From an uncultured Monoglobus sp. (GTDB lineage Bacteria > Bacillota > Clostridia > Monoglobales > Monoglobaceae), in NCBI GenBank assembly GCA_947630135.1, contig CANRGH010000004.1, forward strand, positions 62,001-126,000: a DNA stretch of 64,000 nt, given 5' to 3'. The notes under the pieces were generated by a model. That model was not told the DNA's origin, ran no database searches, and saw only the letters and a program-made list of their open reading frames with translations. A program made the translations under genes and the position numbers. Below, piece by piece: positions 9,616-18,408 of the stretch. The stretch's first letter is position 1. Every line of letters starts with the position of its first letter.

Positions 9616-10896
9616 TCAAACAAGTCTGTCATATACCTTAAAGAAGTCGGGATACGACTTCCTGACCGCCCGCTCCGCGCCGGTTATGCTTACCTCGCCC
9701 TCCGAGCGGCAGGCGGCGATCGCTATCGCCATCGCGATGCGGTGATCGTTCCACGACGAGCAAACGTTGCTCTCAAGCAGGTCGCGGCCGCGGATAACAA
9801 GCCCGTCGGCCGTCTCGCGTATGTCAACACCGAGCCGCGAAAGCTCGGTCGAGATCGCCTTGAGCCGGTCGCTTTCCTTAAGCCTGAGCCGCCCGGCGCC
9901 CGTTATCCGGCTCTCGCCGTTTAAAAACGAGCACAGCACCGCCGCCGCCGGAACCAGATCGGGTATGTCGCGGGCGTCGATCGTGATAGCGTGCATGACC
10001 GCGGTCTTTTTCGCCATAATTCCGCCGTTGGGGCCTTTGACCACCCGTCCGCCGGCGCTCTTGATTATGTCGATTATCGCGCGGTCGCCCTGAAGGCTGT
10101 CGGGATTTAGGTTCATGCACTCAACGTTGCAGCCGATAGCGTCAGCAACAAGAAAGAAGGCCGCCTGCGAATAGTCCGCCTCAACCTTAAGGTCGCCGCA
10201 GCTTTTGTATTTCTGACCGCCCTTTATGCGGAACAGCTTGTATTTATGGTTCTCGATCGCGATCCCGAATTTTTTCAAAATATCTATGGTCAGGTCGATA
10301 TAGCCCTTGCTCTCGCACTCGCCGGACACCAAAATCTCGCTGTCGCCCTCAAGCATCGGCAGCGCGAAAAGCAGCCCCGTGATAAACTGCGAGCTGACGT
10401 TGCCCGCAAGACCGTAGCTTCCGCTCTCAAGCTTTCCGTCGAGTATGATATAGTCCTCGCCCGTCTTGACCTTTATTCCCTTTTCGCGGAAGATATTGAA
10501 GTAGGGCGCCTGGGGCCGCTTCATCAGCCGTCCGCGGCCGACAAACTTGACTGGAACGCCCCTGCCGAGCGCCAGCGGCATCAAAAACCGCAGGGTCGAG
10601 CCGCTCTCGAAGCAGTCGAGAGTTATCATGTTTTTGACCTTATATGTCTTTTTGCCCGATATGCTGACCGTCATGCTCTTGGTGTTGACTCTGCATTTTG
10701 CGCCAAGGGCCCTCATGCAGCCCACCGTCGCGGTTATGTCGTCCGACATCACGACGTTTTCGATCACGCAGTCCTCGCCGCTGAGCGCCGCCGCAATTAT
10801 CGCGCGGTGCGCGACGCTTTTTGACGGCGGCACCGACACGGTTCCCCGAAGCATGCCGGGATGTATCAATTTAATATCTTCCATAATGCCCTCCAA
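9616..10896 (-). CDS. aroA: 3-phosphoshikimate 1-carboxyvinyltransferase (EPSP synthase)
   Basis: VPPSKSVAHRAIIAAALS, FESGSTLRFLMPLAL, RLRLKESDRLKAISTEL, WNDHRIAMAIAIAA. Confidence 0.95.
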   Translation of the reverse strand: MEGIMEDIKLIHPGMLRGTVSVPPSKSVAHRAIIAAALSGEDCVIENVVMSDDITATVGCMRALGAKCRVNTKSMTVSISGKKTYKVKNMITLDCFESGSTLRFLMPLALGRGVPVKFVGRGRLMKRPQAPYFNIFREKGIKVKTGEDYIILDGKLESGSYGLAGNVSSQFITGLLFALPMLEGDSEILVSGECESKGYIDLTIDILKKFGIAIENHKYKLFRIKGGQKYKSCGDLKVEADYSQAAFFLVADAIGCNVECMNLNPDSLQGDRAIIDIIKSAGGRVVKGPNGGIMAKKTAVMHAITIDARDIPDLVPAAAVLCSFLNGESRITGAGRLRLKESDRLKAISTELSRLGVDIRETADGLVIRGRDLLESNVCSSWNDHRIAMAIAIAACRSEGEVSITGAERAVRKSYPDFFKVYDRLV

Positions 10897-10911
10897 CTGA
10901 AACAGTATATA

Positions 10912-11967
10912 TTAAATATTGAGAAATTCGTCCTTTTTGAATTTTTTTATGAGCACGTCGCCAATATCATTCAGCAGTATCAGATTTATATCGGCGCCCT
11001 CGCCCTTTTTGTCAACGGCGGCCGCGTCGCCGAGCTGCTGTTTGCTTATTTCAACATATGTGGGCAGATCGTAGTTTTCAAGAATTTTTATCATTCTTTC
11101 CGCGGTCCCCGCGGGGGTCAGCCCCAAACGCTCTCCATACTCGCAGGCCATCCGCATTCCCACTCCCACGGCCTCGCCGTGTGTATATGTCTCATAGTTA
11201 TACTGCTTTTCGATCGCGTGCCCGAAGGTGTGGCCGAAGTTTAGTATCATGCGTCCGCCCTTGTCGAACTCGTCCTCCTCCACCACCTGTCTTTTTATAT
11301 CACAACAATTATATACTATTTTATCAATATTTGCAAACAATTCTTTTGTATTTTTTATACTTTCCAGAAGCTCAAACAGATTTTTGTCTTTTATGGCCCC
11401 GTATTTGATGACTTCGGCCATTCCGTCGCTCAAAACGCGCGGCTCCAGCGTTTTTAAGCACTCTATGTCAATTATGACGACTTTGGGCTGATTGAACGCT
11501 CCCACAAGGTTTTTGCCGCGAGGCAGATCAATCGCCACCTTGCCGCCCACGCTGGAGTCCACCTGCGCCAGCAGTGTTGTCGGGATCTGAACATAAGGCA
11601 CGCCGCGCAAAAGGCTCGCCGCCGCGTAGCCCGTCAGGTCGCCGACGACTCCGCCGCCCAACGCTATGATCAGATCGGAACGCGTCAGCCCGAACGAAAG
11701 CATTCTGTCGTAAAGCTCAAACAGATATTTCTCACACTTGGTCTTTTCGCCGGCCGGAACCGTTATGAGCTCGGTCTTAAATCCCGCCGCTTCAAGGCTG
11801 CCCGTCACGGTACCACCGTAAAGCGGGCCCACGTTTGAGTCGGTCACGACCGCTATTTTCTCGCCGCCGAACACCTCTTTGATATATTCCGCCGCGTTCT
11901 TTAAAATATCGCGGCCGATCAATATGTCATATTCTCTTCCCGGAATGTTAACTCTGAGTTTTTCCAT
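10912..11967 (-). CDS. aroB: 3-dehydroquinate synthase (start adjusted to MEKLRVNIPG)
   Basis: ALGGGVVGDLTGYAAASLLRGVPYVQIPTTLLAQVDSSVGGKVAIDLPRGKNLVGAF; ILNFGHTFGHAIE. Confidence 0.95.
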   Translation of the reverse strand: MEKLRVNIPGREYDILIGRDILKNAAEYIKEVFGGEKIAVVTDSNVGPLYGGTVTGSLEAAGFKTELITVPAGEKTKCEKYLFELYDRMLSFGLTRSDLIIALGGGVVGDLTGYAAASLLRGVPYVQIPTTLLAQVDSSVGGKVAIDLPRGKNLVGAFNQPKVVIIDIECLKTLEPRVLSDGMAEVIKYGAIKDKNLFELLESIKNTKELFANIDKIVYNCCDIKRQVVEEDEFDKGGRMILNFGHTFGHAIEKQYNYETYTHGEAVGVGMRMACEYGERLGLTPAGTAERMIKILENYDLPTYVEISKQQLGDAAAVDKKGEGADINLILLNDIGDVLIKKFKKDEFLNI

Positions 11968-11968
11968 A

Positions 11969-12841
11969 TTATTCAGGCTCCTTTTCCTGCATGGTGATTT
12001 TGTTTTCGCAAACGGTATCGAGCAGCCTTTCAAGGCCTTCTCTGTCGCCGCTCTTCACAAGCTCCCGTATCCTGCCGAGGCTCGCGCTTAGGCGGTCTAT
12101 CTCGCTTATCACGTTGTCCTTGTTTGATATGAACAGAGAGCTCCACAGCTCGCCGTTTATCCGCGCCACCCTCGTGCAGTCGCGGAACGCTCCCGCGGTG
12201 TAGGCGCGGTTCATCTCCTTCGGATAATCAAGGCACAGGGCCGAGGCCGCCACATGCATGAGATCGCTGGTATAGGCGATCACGCGGTCGTGCTCCTCGG
12301 GACCTGCCACAGCGATCCGCGTCGCGCCGATATATTTCGCCATTTCGCGGATAAGCTCAACGCTTTCCGGCTTTGAGCTCTCGACGGGAGTTATGATGAA
12401 CCCGCTCATCCAGAACAGCTCGGACGACGCGTTTTCAAAACCGTCAACCTCCTTGCCCGCCATCGGGTGGCCGCCGACATAATCGACGTTGTCGGGCAGG
12501 GCTGCCGGTATCTGTTTTGAGACTCTGCTCTTTACGCCGCAAACGTCCGACACGACCGCGCCGGGCTTGAAGCGGCTTTTGTTCTCCTCGATAAGCTTCC
12601 CTATAATGTCGGGATAGGTGCAGAACACCACAAGATCCGCGCCGTCAATTGCGTCGCCCGCGTTGTCATACGCGGCGCTCACCGCCTTGTTTTTGATCGC
12701 GGCCGCGCGGGTCGCGGGATCAATGTCGCAGCCCGCGATCCCGGCCTTTTTAAAGCCTCTCAGCGCGTAGGCCAGCGAGCCTCCGATAAGTCCCAGGCCG
12801 ATCACCGCGATCTTAAAACCACTTTCCATTTTTATCACCAA
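11969..12841 (-). CDS. tyrA: Prephenate dehydrogenase
   Basis: IAVIGLGLIGGSLAYALRG; VDYVGGHPMAGKEVDGFENAS. Confidence 0.93.
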   Translation of the reverse strand: MVIKMESGFKIAVIGLGLIGGSLAYALRGFKKAGIAGCDIDPATRAAAIKNKAVSAAYDNAGDAIDGADLVVFCTYPDIIGKLIEENKSRFKPGAVVSDVCGVKSRVSKQIPAALPDNVDYVGGHPMAGKEVDGFENASSELFWMSGFIITPVESSKPESVELIREMAKYIGATRIAVAGPEEHDRVIAYTSDLMHVAASALCLDYPKEMNRAYTAGAFRDCTRVARINGELWSSLFISNKDNVISEIDRLSASLGRIRELVKSGDREGLERLLDTVCENKITMQEKEPE

Positions 12842-12844
12842 ATT

Positions 12845-13864
12845 TTACACAATTTCTTTGTCAACATGCTTACCTATGGCGCGCATCTTTTTCATCAGAC
12901 TGTCGAACTGACTCTCGTTCAGCGACTGGGCGCCGTCGCACCACGCCTTGGCGGGGTTGTTGTGGACCTCGACGATAAGACCGTCGGCTCCCACCGCCAT
13001 CGCCGCAAGCGACAGCGGCTCCACCATCCAGCTCATGCCCGCCGAGTGCGACGGGTCAACGATCACCGGCAGATGGCTCAGGCGCTTGACCGCGGGAATG
13101 GCGCTCAAATCGAGCGTGTTGCGCGTGTATGTCTCAAACGTTCTTATTCCGCGCTCGCACAGAATGACGTTGGGGTTGCCCTCGGCCAGAATATACTCGG
13201 CGCTCATCAGCCACTCCTCGATCGTCGCCGAAAGTCCGCGCTTTAAGAGAATGGGCTTTGAGGTTTTTCCCAACTCCTTGAGCAGATCAAAATTCTGCAT
13301 GTTTCTCGCGCCCACCTGAATTATGTCAACATCCTTTTCAAAAACCTCAACCATTTTTGGCGACATGATCTCGGTCACTATCGGAAGGCCGGTCTTTTCC
13401 CTCGCCTCCTTCAGCAGGCGCAGGCCCTCGAGCTCAAGCCCTTGGAACGAGTAAGGCGAGGTCCTCGGCTTGAACGCGCCGCCGCGGAGCAGCGCCGCGC
13501 CGCTATTTTTCACGCTTTCGGCCACATGGATTATCTGCTCCTCGGTCTCGACGCTGCACGGGCCGGCGATAACCGTGAACGTGCCCTCCTTGCCGATCTC
13601 TGCGCCTCCGACCTTCACGATCGTCGGCTCGGGGTGGAACTTGCGGCTGGCCTTTTTGAAAGGCTCCGCTATCCTCATCACGCGGTCAACGTGAACGTTG
13701 AGCATCAGCGTGTCGGGATCGATGCGGCTGGTGTCGCCCAAAAGGCCCAGAACGGTGCAGTCAACGCCCTTGTTGACCATTACGTCAAGGCCCATGTCCT
13801 CAACGTAGGATATGATTTTTGTTACGTCTTCCTCGCTTGTTTTCGGTTTTAAGATTACTACCAT
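12845..13864 (-). CDS. aroF: 3-deoxy-7-phosphoheptulonate synthase, type I-beta with N-terminal ferredoxin-like domain
   Basis: FTVIAGPCSVETEEQI, LRGGAFKPRTSPYSFQGL, DIIQVGARNMQNFDLL, VIVDPSHSAG; SD AGGAGG upstream. Confidence 0.95.
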   Translation of the reverse strand: MVVILKPKTSEEDVTKIISYVEDMGLDVMVNKGVDCTVLGLLGDTSRIDPDTLMLNVHVDRVMRIAEPFKKASRKFHPEPTIVKVGGAEIGKEGTFTVIAGPCSVETEEQIIHVAESVKNSGAALLRGGAFKPRTSPYSFQGLELEGLRLLKEAREKTGLPIVTEIMSPKMVEVFEKDVDIIQVGARNMQNFDLLKELGKTSKPILLKRGLSATIEEWLMSAEYILAEGNPNVILCERGIRTFETYTRNTLDLSAIPAVKRLSHLPVIVDPSHSAGMSWMVEPLSLAAMAVGADGLIVEVHNNPAKAWCDGAQSLNESQFDSLMKKMRAIGKHVDKEIV

Positions 13865-13896
13865 TTTATTTCCTCCTGAATTTGTGTTTATAAAGT

Positions 13897-13923
13897 AAAA
13901 AGGACGAGCGCAAAGCCCGTCCT
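13897..13923 (-). terminator. Intrinsic terminator of the Phe/Tyr attenuator
   Basis: Minus strand AGGACGGGCTTTGCGCTCGTCCTTTTT: 9-bp stem then T-run, between leader peptide and aroF. Confidence 0.85.
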
Positions 13924-13956
13924 TGAATAATTTTCAAAGTTTTATGCCGTTAAAAA

Positions 13957-14082
13957 TTAGGAGCATAAGCGGGCTTTACCTGAATTGTCGCACGGAAAAT
14001 AACCAAAGCTAAAGTAAAAGCTCCGGGTAAAAGAATAATATTCTGCTGTCATGTTAACATTTCCGCGCAGCAAACTACTCAT
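13957..14082 (-). CDS. Phe/Tyr-rich leader peptide MSSLLRGNVNMTAEYYSFTRSFYFSFGYFPCDNSGKARLCS (41 aa), not in supplied ORF track
   Basis: ATG with SD AAGGAG at 14094-14089 (6-nt spacing); 5 Phe + 4 Tyr in residues 15-29; followed by antiterminator/terminator and aroF. Confidence 0.88.
   Translation of the reverse strand: MSSLLRGNVNMTAEYYSFTRSFYFSFGYFPCDNSGKARLCS
13960..14024 (-). promoter_or_regulatory. Attenuator protector/antiterminator segments
   Basis: Minus strand GGAGC(14024-14020)..TTTAC(14018-14014) can pair with GTAAA(13979-13975)..GCTCC(13964-13960); AAAGCCCG(13977-13970) is the exact complement of CGGGCTTT(13919-13912) in the terminator 5' arm. Confidence 0.75.
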
Positions 14083-14121
14083 TTTTGACTCCTTATACAT
14101 AAATTTAAAACACTGTCAGAT

Positions 14122-14150
14122 ATTATACAACATTATAAAATAAATTGCAA
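14122..14150 (-). promoter_or_regulatory. SigmaA-type promoter of the aromatic operon
   Basis: Minus strand TTGCAA - 17 nt - TATAAT; predicted start about 30 nt upstream of leader ATG. Confidence 0.8.
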
Positions 14151-14167
14151 GAGTTTTTTGAAATATT

Positions 14168-15010
14168 TTATAATATTTTTGTCAAATGCCTTGTGACGTG
14201 GCAGCTTATGTTGACGGCGCAGGGCATTCCCGCGATGTGCGTCGGGAACGTCTCAACGTTGACGCCGAGCGCTGTGGTCCTGCCGCCGAAGCCCTGTGGG
14301 CCTATTCCGCTTTTGTTGATTTTCTCAAGCAGGGTCTTTTCAAGCTCCGCGTAGTACGGGTCGGGATTTTCGGAATTCACCTCGCGGAGCAGCGCCTGCT
14401 TTGCCAATATCGCGGCCTTTTCAAACGAGCCGCCGATGCCGACGCCCACAACGATCGGCGGGCAGGGGTTGCTGCCCGCGTCCTGCGCGGTCTTTACCAC
14501 AAAGTCGATTATTCCCTCAAGTCCTTCGGACGGCTTGAGCATTTTTATCGCGCTCATGTTCTCGCTTCCGAAGCCCTTGGGCGCGATCGTGATCTCAATA
14601 TTCTCGCCGTCCGTGATCTCGGTGTGGATTATCGCGGGCGTGTTGTCGCCCGTGTTGCCGCGGCGCACCGGATCAGCAACCACCGACTTGCGCAGATAGC
14701 CGCTCTCGTATCCGCGGCGCACGCCCTCGTTTATCGCGTCGTTAAACGAGCCGCCGGTTATGTGAACGTCCTGGCCGAGCTTCACAAAGAACACGGCCAT
14801 GCCGGTGTCCTGACAGATCGGAAGCTCCTCCTCTGCCGCGATGTCGGCGTTTTTGAGGATGTTTTCAAGAACATCCCTCGCCGTGCCGTTTGTCTCGCTC
14901 TCAAGGCCGCTCTCAAGGGCGGCCCTGATGTCGGGATTTAAGCGGCAGTTCGCCTCGACGCACATTTGCGCCACGGTATCGGTGATCAGTTTTGTGTCTA
15001 TTTCTCTCAT
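14168..15010 (-). CDS. Class I fumarate hydratase / L(+)-tartrate dehydratase alpha subunit
   Basis: CQDTGMAVFFVKLG, NPCPPIVVGVGIGGSFEKAAILAKQALLRE, TTALGVNVETFPTHIAGMPCAVNISCHVTRH. Confidence 0.9.
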   Translation of the reverse strand: MREIDTKLITDTVAQMCVEANCRLNPDIRAALESGLESETNGTARDVLENILKNADIAAEEELPICQDTGMAVFFVKLGQDVHITGGSFNDAINEGVRRGYESGYLRKSVVADPVRRGNTGDNTPAIIHTEITDGENIEITIAPKGFGSENMSAIKMLKPSEGLEGIIDFVVKTAQDAGSNPCPPIVVGVGIGGSFEKAAILAKQALLREVNSENPDPYYAELEKTLLEKINKSGIGPQGFGGRTTALGVNVETFPTHIAGMPCAVNISCHVTRHLTKIL

Positions 15011-15035
15011 AATTTATTATCAATCCTTTGATTTT

Positions 15036-18000
15036 TTAATTTCCACGGTTGTGGAACACCCACGTGTTGAACCATCTGAGCCATGTGTTTGAATAATCCT
15101 TTGAGATCGTGAACGCCGACAGCACAGGATAGAACGCGATAAACAGCAGTCCGCACAGAGCCACATAGGCGTTTGAAATATGCCTGAACCAGCCGAAGCG
15201 CTGCTCAAGGTCGCGCAGGGTGTAGACGATCATCGCGATGAGGAACGGCGTGCTCGCGAAGAAGTGATAGATGAACACGCATCTTGTCACAAGCACCCAG
15301 GGCAGGAACTGCGCCAGCATACCGACAACGAGGAAGAGCACCTTTTTGTCGCGCTTGATAATTCCGACCACGATTGTGTATATAAACGCCGCAATGCTCG
15401 ACCAGAATACCAGCGGATTGCCGAATACCGAGATACAGCCTATCTTGTCCTGGCCTACCGTTTCGGCCGGGGCCGAGTACGCCCAGAGCGGTCTGTAATC
15501 TATCGGCCACTGGAACCACTTCGAGGAATACGGATGCGTCGCGTCAAGATTGCTGTGGTAGTTGAACATATAGGTCTGATTATTGAGCATTGTGTGCCAT
15601 ACGTCGGGATAACCCTCCACCATTGAGATCGGCAGATATGACATAACATAGATAAAGCCCGGGATTGCCACAAAGAATATCAGGCACAGCAGGCAGGTCT
15701 TTATCACAAAGCCCCAGAACATGCTCTTTTTCTTTTTGGGCAGAGCCATATAGACGCCGATGAAGATCAGCAGCAGCTCGACCGCGAGTCCCGCTCCGGC
15801 GTATATGCAGATCCATTTCGAGGCGGCGCCGAGGCCGAACATCAGGCCCGACAGCGCCAGAGAGCCCATGAGCCTCGGGAACGTCTTTTTGCCCGTAAGC
15901 TTTTCGGGCGAGTTCTGCGCGTAACCGAGGGCCCGCTTTCCGAACAGGAACATAAACAGGTACATCGCGATGATAAACGTCACCGGATACGAGTCGATCG
16001 TGCCCAGACGCGTCAACGAGAAATGCATGAAGTCAAAGGCAAATATAAGCGTTCCGAGCACCGAATAGCGGGTGCGCTCGAACAGCTTTTTCAGCAGGAT
16101 ATACATAAGCGGCAGCATAATTATGCCGAACGTTGCGCCCATAAATCTCCAGCCGAACGGGCACATTCCGAAGATCGCTATGCCTATCGCGATGATAAGC
16201 TTGCCGAGAGGCGGATGCGTCGTCTCGTAATACGGCATCATATGGAGATTTTCATAGGCCGTGCGCGGATGATATATCTCGTCAAAATATGTGCTGTTTT
16301 TAAATGATGATCTGTACTGCGCCGTGTCGGGCTCGTCCGCTATATTGGCGCAGTCTCCCGGGCCGCTGACGCTCGCTATGTCGATCATCGAGCCGTCCGC
16401 CCGCCAGAATGCGATCTCGAACATGCGGTAGTTGTCCGACTCGGTAACGCCGCGGATATATCTCGCCCGGGTCGGGTTTGAGAGCTTCACGACCTCCCAC
16501 TTAAACACCGAGTTCAGCTTGCAGTCAACATTGATATCCGTCCAGCTCCTGCCGTCGTTTGAGGCGGAGAGCTTCATGCCGGGCTTGGTGCCGACGTCGC
16601 CTATTCCGAGATAATATGTCACTGTGTCGATCGTCTGCGTCGAGCCTAAGTCGATAGTGACATTCTCGTTGGCCGCCGACGGCTTATAAAACGACTCCGG
16701 ATTGTTGAGGCCGCCCAGATTGGCATAGGTCACAACGCCGTAGATCAGCACGATTACCGCCATGATTATCATGTCAGCGCGCACGATTTTTTCGGTCTTG
16801 AGCGGTTTTTTGGGGTCGGTGTGAAGCACCGATCCGGCCTTTTCGCCAAGCCTTGAAACCGCGCTGTAATACGCGCCCTTAACGCGGGCGCACCAATTGT
16901 CAAGAGGCGTCGCGTTTTCCGCTGCCTCTTTCGGCCAAATAACATAGTCGCAAACAAGCACGATCATCGAAACTATGAACGTTACGACCTCAAGCACCGA
17001 GGCGACGGCCATCGCCGAATACGGCGGGCCGGAGGTATTGTACATAAGAATATAGCGCAGAACGCAGAACACGTTGATAAGGTTGACGGCGCTGAACGCC
17101 GCGAACACATAGAGAGTGCGCTTGTTCCTCGAAACCAGATACTCAAAGAACAGGAATATGATCGGGGTTATGAGATAGCGCTCGTGCATTTTGAGCCCGA
17201 AGGTGAACAGGAACGCTATGATAAAGAACGACGGGATAAATATCCTTCCGCTCTCGCTTTTTATCTTAAAGAACAGCAGCAGCGATCCCGCCACAGCGAC
17301 AAGGATCAGAGCGTAGTTAAGCACGTTGAGCAGAGTCTGCGACATGCCGCCCGTCTCGAGCGTGACCCAATTGAGCTTGAGCATGGCGTAGAAGTTAAAC
17401 GCGTTTATCGTGAAATACGGATACGAGGCAAGAGTGCCGCTGTATTTTTTAATTATCCAGAGCGGATTGAACGCGGACACGAGCTTTCCGAAAAATCCCG
17501 CGCCCGAGGTCCATGCCGCGTAGTTATACGGCACGATGAAAATGAACGCCAGAACAATGCCTATGCCGATCATCTTCAGGATCATCTTCCAGTCGCGGCT
17601 CGCGAGGAACGCGAACAGGAACACGGGGCCGACCATTAAGGCCTGAGGCTTAATGAGCACCGCGAGCACATATAGCACGCCCGATAAATACCAGTTTTTC
17701 TTATAGAGGTTGTACATGGCCAGCACAAGGAACAGCGCCAGCACCGACTCAACCTGGCCCCACGCCGCGGAGTTCACGATAAGCAGCGGGTTCAGCATGA
17801 AGATTATGCCGAGAATAAGAGCGGATCTTTGGTCGATATGCTTTGAGCCTATTTTGAACACGGCGATCATCAGCCCGAGGTCCGCCAGAATGCCGGGCAT
17901 CTTAAAGCATAGCTGCGTGGCGTTGCCGCTCAAATGGAATATCTTGTTTATCCACGCGAAGAAGCCGAGGATCGTGATATATCCGGGCGGGTAATCGCAG

Positions 18001-18341
18001 AAATAATCGGGAGCGTAGAAATGGCCCGGGCCGTCGCTGATCACTTTGGCTCCCCACGCGGTCCAGCATGACATGTCGGTGGGATAACCCTTCAGGAAGT
18101 AGCCCAGGATCATTCTTATAACCAGCGCCGCGGCGGCGACCGCCACGAACGTGCGTGTCGAGACCTGCGTTTTCTTGATCGAAAACTTCGGGGCCTCGGC
18201 CTTTTTGCCCTTGTGTTTTTTCGTTTTGTCTGTCTCGGGCTCGGGTTCCGCGGCGGGAACAAGCCTTTTCGGGTCAACAAATTTTTGAAGCGCGGCAAAC
18301 ACGAGAATAAATAATGCCGCCAGCAAATACGCTAAATACAC
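15036..18341 (-). CDS. Large membrane protein: N-terminal GT-C/GT87-like module, central F5/8 type C (discoidin-like) domain, C-terminal protein-O-mannosyltransferase (GT39/PMT) module
   Basis: About 20 hydrophobic segments; central VTIDLGSTQTIDTVTYYLGIGDVGTKPGMKLSASNDGRSWTDI..ARYIRGV; C-terminal FDEIYHPRTAYE..THPPLGKLIIAIGI. Confidence 0.82.
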   Translation of the reverse strand: MYLAYLLAALFILVFAALQKFVDPKRLVPAAEPEPETDKTKKHKGKKAEAPKFSIKKTQVSTRTFVAVAAAALVIRMILGYFLKGYPTDMSCWTAWGAKVISDGPGHFYAPDYFCDYPPGYITILGFFAWINKIFHLSGNATQLCFKMPGILADLGLMIAVFKIGSKHIDQRSALILGIIFMLNPLLIVNSAAWGQVESVLALFLVLAMYNLYKKNWYLSGVLYVLAVLIKPQALMVGPVFLFAFLASRDWKMILKMIGIGIVLAFIFIVPYNYAAWTSGAGFFGKLVSAFNPLWIIKKYSGTLASYPYFTINAFNFYAMLKLNWVTLETGGMSQTLLNVLNYALILVAVAGSLLLFFKIKSESGRIFIPSFFIIAFLFTFGLKMHERYLITPIIFLFFEYLVSRNKRTLYVFAAFSAVNLINVFCVLRYILMYNTSGPPYSAMAVASVLEVVTFIVSMIVLVCDYVIWPKEAAENATPLDNWCARVKGAYYSAVSRLGEKAGSVLHTDPKKPLKTEKIVRADMIIMAVIVLIYGVVTYANLGGLNNPESFYKPSAANENVTIDLGSTQTIDTVTYYLGIGDVGTKPGMKLSASNDGRSWTDINVDCKLNSVFKWEVVKLSNPTRARYIRGVTESDNYRMFEIAFWRADGSMIDIASVSGPGDCANIADEPDTAQYRSSFKNSTYFDEIYHPRTAYENLHMMPYYETTHPPLGKLIIAIGIAIFGMCPFGWRFMGATFGIIMLPLMYILLKKLFERTRYSVLGTLIFAFDFMHFSLTRLGTIDSYPVTFIIAMYLFMFLFGKRALGYAQNSPEKLTGKKTFPRLMGSLALSGLMFGLGAASKWICIYAGAGLAVELLLIFIGVYMALPKKKKSMFWGFVIKTCLLCLIFFVAIPGFIYVMSYLPISMVEGYPDVWHTMLNNQTYMFNYHSNLDATHPYSSKWFQWPIDYRPLWAYSAPAETVGQDKIGCISVFGNPLVFWSSIAAFIYTIVVGIIKRDKKVLFLVVGMLAQFLPWVLVTRCVFIYHFFASTPFLIAMIVYTLRDLEQRFGWFRHISNAYVALCGLLFIAFYPVLSAFTISKDYSNTWLRWFNTWVFHNRGN

Positions 18342-18408
18342 TGTGATATCTCCTTTGTATTTTTATTATATTTGAGCGCGCCCTGTCAGATCGGGCGTGT
18401 GTTTTCAT

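Noticed and set aside
11805-11820. CACGGTACCACCG stretch as T-box antiterminator remnant
   Set aside because: Lies inside the aroB coding region and encodes conserved residues.
14186-14941. 251-aa plus-strand ORF opposite the fumarase alpha gene
   Set aside because: Antisense shadow; no initiation signal or family resemblance.
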